Shown here: piece after piece, positions 1 to 5,356 of the stretch
How positions within the stretch are numbered: the stretch's first letter is position 1
Layout of the letters: each line of letters begins with the position of its first letter
Assembly (NCBI GenBank): GCA_900766925.1
Contig: CAAFXG010000477.1
Span: forward strand, 1-9,252
Direction: 5' to 3'
Length of the DNA stretch: 9,252 nucleotides
Source: Lachnospiraceae bacterium
Lineage (GTDB): Bacteria > Bacillota > Clostridia > Lachnospirales > Lachnospiraceae
Translations under genes and position numbers: made by a program
Notes under the pieces: model-generated
Told to the model about the DNA's origin: nothing
The model's input: only the letters and a program-made list of their open reading frames with translations
The model's database searches: none

Positions 1-91
1 ACTCTGGTACTCCATAAAAAGTAAGAATATCCGTTTTATTGCTATTTGGGGCAATTTTTGTTTTCTCTTTTACGATGATTTCTGATGACAT
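1..91 (-). CDS. Hypothetical protein, N-terminal fragment (runs off the window)
   Basis: Reading the minus strand from an ATG at 91-89, the frame stays open for 30 codons to the window edge. It begins MSSEIIVKEK and continues with a lysine- and asparagine-rich stretch ending near TFYGVPE. I do not recognise the family. No clear Shine-Dalgarno site precedes the ATG, which is normal for Bacteroidales. The gene is divergent from everything else in the window, so the 92-514 interval probably holds its promoter as well as that of the AbiEi-like gene. The fragment is short and could be a chance open frame; the protein-like composition and the position at the start of a long intergenic stretch favour a real gene. 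Confidence 0.4.
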   Translation of the reverse strand, partial: MSSEIIVKEKTKIAPNSNKTDILTFYGVPE

Positions 92-326
92 AGGGCTTAA
101 ACAATGATAGTATATACATACATCAGATTATCAATAATTTACGATTATTACGGTAGAAAAGTGGATTGGTTTTTATTTGAAGACAGAAATAAAACTGAAT
201 TTTAACGAGTTTAACCTTTGTAAACCACAATAATCATCGAAGTGTGCAAGTTTTGTATAAAAAGTATTGTTTCTCCAAATAACTCCAATTATAGTAATTA
301 GAGAGTGCTAATAAGATGGTACAATT

Positions 327-348
327 CTGCGACGGTTGTCGCAGTTTT
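327..348 (+). terminator. Small hairpin followed by TTTT, terminator-like
   Basis: CTGCGAC at 327-333 pairs perfectly with GTCGCAG at 338-344 across a GGTT loop, and TTTT follows at 345-348. The 7-bp GC-rich stem stands out in AT-rich surroundings. No plus-strand gene is seen upstream for it to terminate, so it may instead be a remnant, a protein-binding site or the end of a small untranslated RNA. Confidence 0.35.
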
Positions 349-490
349 GCTTGAATAAGATAAGCTATAGCTATAAACAAGCAAAAAGTTAAATTCTGAG
401 AGAAAAATCATCAGAATTGTATAAATAATAAAAATCGTGACTGTAAGGCAAATAATTAGGTTATTTGTGCTGATTGACACAAAAAAGCTG

Positions 491-498
491 TAACTTTG
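491..498 (+). promoter_or_regulatory. Bacteroidales -7 promoter element (TAACTTTG)
   Basis: TAACTTTG matches the TAnnTTTG -7 consensus of the Bacteroidales primary sigma factor. The ATG at 515 lies 16 bases further on, giving a very short leader. A TTTG at 464-467 and a TTG at 474-476 lie upstream, but neither sits at the usual distance for a -33 element, so the upstream half is weak. Confidence 0.55.
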
Positions 499-514
499 TG
501 GCAAAATAACAATT

Positions 515-1119
515 ATGGGTGCTAATAGTTCATACACTGCGATGCATAAATTGTAGAACAGGCAAAAGAGGGAACAATACTTATCCCTGACGATTTTACA
601 ATATGCGGTACTCCCGATGCAGTGCGGTCGGGATTAAGCCGCCTGTGCCGCAATGATAAATTGCGTCGTTTTGCAAAAGGTATTTACTATATACCTTTAT
701 ATGACAAGTGGGACGGAACACTGCGAGAGCCGTCTTTAGATGCTATTGTCTTAAAAATAGCGCAGCGTGATAATGCACGTGTCATACCAACTGGAGCATA
801 CGCACTTAATAAGTTAGGATTATCCACGCAGGTTCCTGCTAACATTATTTATATTACAGACGGCTCAGCAAGACAAGTAAAGTTTGGTAATGGAAAGAGT
901 ATTACATTCCGCCATAGCAATGACTTAAGTAATTTCGCTTATCAATCTGAACTGATGCAATTGGCTGTTCTTGCCATGCGTGAGATTGGAGAAAAAGCCA
1001 TAACAGAGGAACAAAAGGGAATAATAAAAAAAATGATAACGGAACATGTTTCGGAACAGGACTTCAACCATGATATAGTGCTTGCTCCTATATGGATAAA
1101 AACAATATTGCAGCGATGA
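515..1119 (+). pseudogene. AbiEi-like antitoxin (DUF6088 family), frameshifted near the N-terminus
   Basis: The main frame encodes a protein of the DUF6088/AbiEi-like family, the antitoxin and autoregulator partner of AbiEii nucleotidyltransferase toxins. Visible family hallmarks are the winged-helix part (VRSGLSRLCRND, then RFAKGIYY) and the segment RVIPTGAYALNKLGLSTQVP followed by an ITDGSAR turn. A GTG at 622 is the first conventional start in this frame, but homology-like sequence runs upstream of it (EGTILIPDDFTICGTPDA) until a stop at 547-549. An ATG at 515 opens another frame (MGANSSYTAMHK) that joins the main frame if one A is added to the AAA at 548-550. The simplest reading is a one-base loss in a short A run. 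Alternatively translation starts at 622 and makes a protein lacking the first helix, or the base is a sequencing error. The end overlaps the toxin start by an ATGA tetrad at 1116-1119, the usual arrangement of these pairs. Confidence 0.7.
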
Positions 1120-1576
1120 AATTCTTTGATTTGTCAAAGGAAGACCGATTGGATATACTTGACCGTGTATCATCCGAATTGAACATACGGCAACGGGAAG
1201 TTATTGAAAAGGACTGGTGGGTGACGGCAGTCCTCCGTGCCATGTTCTGTTTGCCGTATGCAGAGCATCTATCTTTCAAAGGTGGCACATCGCTAAGCAA
1301 ATGTTGAAAACTCCAATAGCCGAGTGTGCCATCAACGATGCAGAACTTTATCGTCAGTTGGTAGAACATCGCCGCACATTCATCGGTTTGCGTGGCTTTG
1401 ATTATGATACGCTTTATCCTGCGACACTCAATATTGTTCCTCCAGCTTCTGTTATAGAACAGTGGAAAACTGACTATGAGAATATGCGTATGCACATGAT
1501 TTATGGTAAATCTGTTCCGTTTGATGAGTTGGTGAGCGAACTCAAAGAGTTGAATGACAGGATTAGGATGAAATAA
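1092..1576 (+). pseudogene. AbiEii nucleotidyltransferase toxin, internally deleted and frameshifted
   Basis: Two frames carry the two ends of one AbiEii/AbiGii-type nucleotidyltransferase toxin. The 5' part (ATG at 1092, or more likely the ATG at 1116 overlapping the antitoxin stop) encodes MKFFDLSKEDRLDILDR, then EKDWWVTAVLRAM and LSFKGGTSLSKC, and stops at 1305-1307. KGGTSL is the glycine-serine loop of the nucleotidyltransferase fold. The 3' part, in another frame from about 1310, encodes MLKTPIAECAIND, LVEHRRTFIGLRG and MIYGKSVPFDELV, which match the C-terminal end of the same family. The middle is missing, including the acidic metal-binding motif expected just after SLSK (typically SEDIDL). 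The family is usually about 250-310 residues, so roughly 140-180 residues are gone. The junction lies near 1290-1312. The toxin should be catalytically dead. Confidence 0.85.
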
Positions 1577-1614
1577 TTTCTAAACCTCTGCCACCAGATT
1601 TCGTACCCCTGCTG

Positions 1615-1622
1615 TATTTTTG
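1615..1622 (+). promoter_or_regulatory. Bacteroidales -7 promoter element (TATTTTTG) for the WYL-led gene run
   Basis: TATTTTTG fits TAnnTTTG and lies 18 bases before the ATG at 1641, the same geometry as the element before the AbiEi-like gene. No TTTG is seen at the usual -33 distance. As the only such element noticed close upstream of a gene between 1577 and 8907, it is the candidate promoter for the whole downstream run. Confidence 0.45.
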
Positions 1623-1640
1623 TAGAAAAAACGAGATACT

Positions 1641-2573
1641 ATGCCAAGTAATGATAGAGGCCAAAGCCTGATAAGCAAGTACGTCTGGGTGATAGAAACC
1701 ATCTACCACGCAAAAAAGATTACGTTCAAAGAACTGAACAGACGTTGGCTACTTCATGACATAAGTCGTGGAGTAGAGATACACAAACGAACTTTTGACA
1801 ACTGGAAGTATGTTATCTGGGACATGTTCGGCATTGACATCGCTAACGAGAACCGGGGCGAATACCGATATTACATTTCCAACGAAGAGGACATATCCAA
1901 GAATGGTCTGCGCTCGTGGCTCTACAACACTATCAGTGTGAGTAATGCCTTGGCAAACAGTCAAAGCATCAAAGATCGCATTTTGCTGGAATACGTTCCA
2001 TCTGGGCAAGAATACCTTCAAACGATAATTGAGGCGATGAAGGAGAACCGTGTGCTCAACATCTCGTACCAAAGCTACTGGAAAGACGAAGAACACAACT
2101 TTGATGTAGAACCATTCTGTGTTAAATTTTTCCGTCAGCGGTGGTATTTGGTTGGACGTAGCACATACTCCTATTATCACCAGCAAGCTCCAAGAATATA
2201 TAGTCTTGACCGTATCACCTTTTTACATAAGACAGACCAGACATTCAATATGCCAAAGGATTGGTCTGCTGAAGAGTACTTCAATGGGTGCTTCGGCATC
2301 ATTGCAGACAATGAAACTGATATAGAAAGGATAAGACTGAAAGTAAATGCAGGACAAGCCAACTATATCCGCAGCTTAAAGCTCCATTCTTCACAGGAAG
2401 AAACGGAACGGAATTCAGAATATAGCATCTTTACTTATTATCTGCGACCCACTTATGATTTCCAGCAAGAGCTATTGTGGCAAGGAGAAGACGTGGAGGT
2501 ATTGGAGCCGCTGTGGCTGCGTAAGGAAATGGCAGGGAAGATAGAAAGGATGTGGAAGAAATATCAAAAGTAA
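1641..2573 (+). CDS. WYL-domain transcriptional regulator
   Basis: 310 residues. The N-terminal 75 or so residues look like a DNA-binding helix-turn-helix region (YVWVIETIYHAKKITFKELN, then FDNWKYVIWDMFGIDI). The central WYL domain spans about residues 135-200: ISYQSYWKDEE at 141 onward, VEPFCVKFFRQRWYLVG with the literal W168-Y169-L170, and RIYSLDRI near 190. The C-terminal part (about 225-305) with EDVEVLEPLWLRKEMAGKI matches the WCX-type extension. WYL domains are Sm-like ligand-binding domains; such proteins often act as repressors or activators of defence and stress genes, sensing nucleic acid or nucleotide ligands. The ATG at 1641 follows a promoter element at 1615-1622. It is the first gene of a same-strand run and ends 24 bases before the FtsZ-like gene. 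Family assignment is firm; the regulated target is inferred from position. Confidence 0.92.
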   Translation: MPSNDRGQSLISKYVWVIETIYHAKKITFKELNRRWLLHDISRGVEIHKRTFDNWKYVIWDMFGIDIANENRGEYRYYISNEEDISKNGLRSWLYNTISVSNALANSQSIKDRILLEYVPSGQEYLQTIIEAMKENRVLNISYQSYWKDEEHNFDVEPFCVKFFRQRWYLVGRSTYSYYHQQAPRIYSLDRITFLHKTDQTFNMPKDWSAEEYFNGCFGIIADNETDIERIRLKVNAGQANYIRSLKLHSSQEETERNSEYSIFTYYLRPTYDFQQELLWQGEDVEVLEPLWLRKEMAGKIERMWKKYQK

Positions 2574-2597
2574 ACATTATACTAAACTCAATAAAAT

Positions 2598-3284
2598 ATG
2601 AAAAGAACAATTATAACCGTTGGCAACGGGGGATATAATATAGCAATTGACATTATCAATGCCGGTTTGTTTCCTGATTCACAAATTATCATCTGCGACA
2701 CTGATGAGAGCCAACTAAAGTCCAACGCAAAGAAAATGTCTGCCGAATCAGTGCTTTTAGAGAAATATCCTTATAATGAAATTAAAGTAAAATATATCTA
2801 TTCTGTTGACGAGGTAACAAGTAGAATATCGCCAGATGTAGAGGAGGTGATTATTTGCTCAACGCTTGGAGGAATGACAGGCTCCAAATATGCCCCACTC
2901 ATTGCTATGGCGGAGAAACTAAAGGGAAAGACCGTGTGTACACTTGGTAGTTTGCCTATGACATCAGAGGGGAAATTGGCGAATATGCGTGCGGCAAAGG
3001 CAAAAATGAAATTGGCTGTTGCATCTGACCTCATAGTGTTACAATGTAATGAAAGCATTCAGAATATAAAAGGATTTACACTCCTCGATATGAACAAACC
3101 GCTTGTAGAGGTAATGAAATCGTTTCTTGAAAATCATTCGATTCAGGACCTTTCATTAAGTTCGTCCAGAAACGGTCTGTTGCCGATGGAATATCAAAAC
3201 TACTCCAATGAATATTTCTTTATACGAGGATGCTTCTCTAAAGGAATTACAGAGGCAGACAGAGTTCAGGTATTTGACCTTTGA
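2598..3284 (+). CDS. Short FtsZ/tubulin-like GTPase-domain protein
   Basis: 228 residues that follow the N-terminal half of FtsZ in order. VGNGGYN (8-14), followed by IDIINAGL, matches the T1 nucleotide-binding loop. IIICDTDESQL (30-40) matches the FtsZ AINTDAQ-type segment. LGGMTGSKYAPLIAMAEKL (90-108) matches the tubulin signature GGGTGTG and the helix after it, with the first G replaced by L and the last by K. TLGSLPMTSEGKLANMRAAK (115-134) matches VTxPFxFEGxxR. LIVLQCNES (145-153) matches LIVIPNDxL, with the base-contacting N at 151. TLLDMNKPLVEVM follows, but only about 65 residues remain afterwards, too few for the normal C-terminal domain, and I see no clear T7 NxxDxxD catalytic loop. 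FtsZ itself has a core of about 310 residues. It may bind GTP without conventional polymer-driven hydrolysis. Truncated FtsZ-like families are known, but their roles are not settled. It is separated by 24 bases from the WYL gene. Confidence 0.8.
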   Translation: MKRTIITVGNGGYNIAIDIINAGLFPDSQIIICDTDESQLKSNAKKMSAESVLLEKYPYNEIKVKYIYSVDEVTSRISPDVEEVIICSTLGGMTGSKYAPLIAMAEKLKGKTVCTLGSLPMTSEGKLANMRAAKAKMKLAVASDLIVLQCNESIQNIKGFTLLDMNKPLVEVMKSFLENHSIQDLSLSSSRNGLLPMEYQNYSNEYFFIRGCFSKGITEADRVQVFDL

Positions 3285-3356
3285 AGAATCAAAATGAATC
3301 TTTGTATATCATAATGGAAGAATTAAAATTATTATTGTCTGAATTTCGGTGTTATT

Positions 3357-3848
3357 ATGAAAGACTTTGCAGCAATAGATTTTGAGACAGCCAATAACGA
3401 ACGCTCATCAGTTTGTTCAGTAGGCATCGTGATTGTACGTGATGGTAAGATAATAGATACATTTTATTCTCTCATTAAGCCCGAACCAGAATACTATAAC
3501 TATTGGTGTAGTCAGGTACACGGCCTTTGCTGCGACGATACCGACACAGCCCCTGTTTTCCCCGAGGTATGGAAACAAATAGAGCCTCTCATCAAGGGAC
3601 TGCCATTGGTGGCTCACAACAAGCCTTTCGACGAAGGTTGTCTGAAAGCCGTGTTCCGCGTCTATCAGATGGACTATCCCGATTACGAGTTCTACGACAC
3701 CCTTTGTGCATCAAGACGAATACTTCCTGAATTGGAGAACCATCAACTGCACACCGTAGCTGCTGCCTGCGGTTATTCGTTGGATAATCATCACCACGCA
3801 TTGGCTGATGCGGAAGCCTGCGCCTGGATTGCAAGAGAGATATTATAA
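3357..3848 (+). CDS. DnaQ-like 3'-5' exonuclease (DEDDh), copy 1
   Basis: 163 residues of the DEDDh exonuclease superfamily, as in the DNA polymerase III epsilon subunit. ExoI is D8-F-E10-T11 near the start; ExoII is HNKPFD at 87-92 (D92); ExoIII is HHALADAEA with H146 and D151. All expected catalytic residues are present, so it should be an active two-metal-ion nuclease on DNA or RNA 3' ends. It has no polymerase-binding extension or other domain. The ATG at 3357 places ExoI at residues 8-11, typical for the family. It lies 72 bases after the FtsZ-like gene and 9 bases before the RhuM-Fic gene, implying cotranscription with the latter. A second, broken copy lies at 4946-5336. Stand-alone enzymes of this type are common in Bacteroidetes accessory DNA; a specific substrate cannot be read from sequence. 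Confidence 0.93.
   Translation: MKDFAAIDFETANNERSSVCSVGIVIVRDGKIIDTFYSLIKPEPEYYNYWCSQVHGLCCDDTDTAPVFPEVWKQIEPLIKGLPLVAHNKPFDEGCLKAVFRVYQMDYPDYEFYDTLCASRRILPELENHQLHTVAAACGYSLDNHHHALADAEACAWIAREIL
3497..3692 (+). repeat. Direct repeat, left copy (exonuclease coding sequence)
   Basis: This part of exonuclease copy 1 is closely matched by about 4988-5182 in copy 2. The match includes a perfect 40-base identity (3643-3682 against 5134-5173), followed by one mismatch and further identity. The two copies lie in direct orientation, about 1.49 kb apart, and enclose the RhuM-Fic gene. Confidence 0.85.
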
Positions 3849-3857
3849 AGATGTAGT

Positions 3858-4850
3858 ATGGAAAATCAGATTGTCATATACAAGGATGAGAGCAATACCA
3901 TCCAGCTTGAAGTGAAGATGGACGGAGATATGCTGTGGCTGACCCGTGGACAGTTAGCCACATTGTTCGGTCGTGATTACAAGACCATCAGCAAGCATAT
4001 CAACAATGCTCTTAAAGAGGAATTGGCCGATGAAGTGGTTGTCGCAAAATTTGCGAATACCACTCATCATGGTGCCATTGAGGGCAAGACCCAGACTCAT
4101 GAAGTAGAGTATTTCAATCTCGAAATGGTAACCTCCATCGGCTATCGGGTAAAGAGTGCCAGAGGTGTTCAATTTCGTAAATGGGCTAATCGCATCTTGA
4201 AAGAATACCTTATCAAAGGCTATGCCGTTAATGACCACATCCGCAAGGAGCAAATTGGAGAGTTGCGCCAGTTGGTGGGAATGATTGGACGCACCCTGCA
4301 GAACCAACCGTTGATTTCCACGGATGAGACCAATGCCCTATTTGAAGTGGTGACAGACTACACATACGCCCTTGATACCCTTGACAATTATGACTATGAA
4401 CGTCTGACCATTGACAAAACCACGAAGCAAGAACCTTTCCACGCCACTTATGAGAATGCGATGGAGGCTATTGACGGGTTACGCAATAAGTTTGGATCAT
4501 CGTGGCTCTTTGGCAACGAGAAGGATGACTCGTTCAAGAGTAGCATTGGTCAAATCTATCAGACATTCGGTGGCGACGAACTCTATCCCAGCGTAGAGGA
4601 GAAAGCTGCGATGTTGCTTTATCTTGTTACTAAGAACCACTCGTTCAGCGATGGCAACAAGCGTATTGCCGCTACACTTTTCCTCTGGTTCCTAAATAAC
4701 AACGGCATCCTATATCGGGAAGACGGTACCAAACGGCTCGCAGACAACACTCTCGTCGCCCTGACATTGATGATAGCCGAAAGTCGTACGGAAGAAAAGG
4801 ATGTGATGGTAAAGGTGGTGGTGAACCTCATTAACCAAAGAAATAACTGA
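3858..4850 (+). CDS. RhuM-Fic/Doc fusion protein
   Basis: 330 residues with two parts. The N-terminal RhuM-type domain (about 1-130) has a helix-turn-helix-like segment LWLTRGQLATLFGRDYKTIS and the family signature YFNLEMVTSIGYRVKSARG, then FRKWANRILKEYLIKGYAVN. The C-terminal Fic/Doc domain (about 175-325) has the active-site motif H261-SFSDGNKR269 preceded by EKAAMLLYLVTKN. Canonical AMP-transferring Fic enzymes have HxFx(D/E)GNGR; here the second glycine is lysine, giving GNKR, closer to Doc (HxFxDANKR), which phosphorylates EF-Tu. Thus the transferred group is uncertain. The RhuM part may bind DNA and target or autoregulate the enzyme. The start lies 9 bases after the exonuclease stop. 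Fusions of RhuM with Fic/Doc are known in Bacteroidetes; their role is not established, with toxin or anti-phage function plausible. Confidence 0.9.
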   Translation: MENQIVIYKDESNTIQLEVKMDGDMLWLTRGQLATLFGRDYKTISKHINNALKEELADEVVVAKFANTTHHGAIEGKTQTHEVEYFNLEMVTSIGYRVKSARGVQFRKWANRILKEYLIKGYAVNDHIRKEQIGELRQLVGMIGRTLQNQPLISTDETNALFEVVTDYTYALDTLDNYDYERLTIDKTTKQEPFHATYENAMEAIDGLRNKFGSSWLFGNEKDDSFKSSIGQIYQTFGGDELYPSVEEKAAMLLYLVTKNHSFSDGNKRIAATLFLWFLNNNGILYREDGTKRLADNTLVALTLMIAESRTEEKDVMVKVVVNLINQRNN

Positions 4851-4945
4851 CAACAACAAGACGATATAAAAGTGTATAATATATGGAACAATTTCTATTA
4901 ACAGACGCAATGATACACAACTCCTTCGTAAAGATAGGAATTGAT

Positions 4946-5336
4946 ATGAAATACTTCGCGGTGTATGAAGCAGAAGCCAAACTATTATAATTACTGGTGT
5001 AGTCAAGTGCATGAATTGTGTAGTGATAACACAGACAATGCACCTGTTTTCCCCGAAGTGTGGAAGCAGATAGAACCGCTCATCAAGGGGCTACCTCTGG
5101 TTGCTCACAACCGGCCCTTTGACGAAGGCTGTTTGAAAGCCGTGTTCCGCGTCTATCAGATGGACTATCCCGACTACGAGTTCCATTGCACCTGCATCGC
5201 TTCACGCAGGCGTTGGCCGGAAGGCCAGCACAACCTAGACATCATCGCCGCGCGCTGCGGATATGACTTAAAGAACCACCATCACGCCTTGGCTGACGCG
5301 GAGGCGTGTGCAGCTATTGCATTAGAGATATTATAA
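4946..5336 (+). pseudogene. DnaQ-like exonuclease, copy 2, internally deleted
   Basis: The 3' part (from about 4965) encodes KPNYYNYWCSQVH onward and keeps ExoII (HNRPFDEG) and ExoIII (HHHALADAEA), closely matching copy 1. The beginning is also present: an ATG at 4946 encodes MKYFAV, matching MKDFAA of copy 1. Between them copy 2 has 19 bases where copy 1 has 117, so 98 bases are missing. This removes ExoI (DFET) and shifts the frame; the opening frame ends at 4988-4990. An ATG at 4965 could restart translation, giving 123 residues without the first catalytic aspartate and glutamate, so an active exonuclease is not expected. It ends 20 bases before the first DUF262 gene, as copy 1 ends 9 bases before RhuM-Fic. 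Confidence 0.85.
4988..5182 (+). repeat. Direct repeat, right copy (exonuclease coding sequence)
   Basis: Partner of the repeat at 3497-3692. It carries the same 40-base perfect block at 5134-5173 and scattered, largely third-position differences elsewhere. After TACGAGTTC the copies diverge: copy 1 encodes YDTLCASRRIL and copy 2 HCTCIASRRRWP. Confidence 0.85.
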
Positions 5337-5356
5337 CCACTTTATATTTTATAATT

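Larger units (their letters stand above)
92..514. other. AT-rich intergenic region between divergent genes
   Basis: About 420 bases without a convincing gene. It contains a 7-bp hairpin at 327-344, a 10-bp palindrome AGCTATAGCT at 363-372, a short inverted repeat AATTA-TAG-TAATT at 287-299, and a TAACTTTG promoter element at 491-498. A 33-codon plus-strand frame at 104-205 begins MIVYTYIRLS and includes DYYGRKVDWFLFED. It reads somewhat like protein, but nothing else supports it. A hydrophobic 79-codon minus-strand frame covers 298-537, but it overlaps the promoter and start of the next gene and is likely spurious. Confidence 0.6.

Noticed and set aside
104..205. 33-codon plus-strand frame beginning MIVYTYIRLS.
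   Set aside because: The composition is plausible, but the frame is short, has no recognised family and lies in a divergent promoter region; not enough to call a gene.
363..372. Palindrome AGCTATAGCT as a possible operator.
   Set aside because: A 10-base palindrome in AT-rich DNA is weak evidence, and there is no second copy near the promoters in the window.
298..537. Hydrophobic 79-codon frame on the minus strand, like a two-helix membrane peptide.
   Set aside because: It overlaps the TAACTTTG promoter element and the start of the AbiEi-like gene, and its hydrophobicity is what AT-rich, T-rich DNA gives by chance. No start or promoter evidence supports it.
1749..2186. Long minus-strand frame (145 codons) opposite the WYL gene.
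   Set aside because: It lies wholly within the well-supported WYL coding sequence and resembles no known family; an antisense shadow.
5306..5356. Upstream GTG start extending the first DUF262 protein by 17 residues.
   Set aside because: The extension lies inside the end of the exonuclease remnant; the ATG at 5357 after an AT-rich 20-base gap is a better start.
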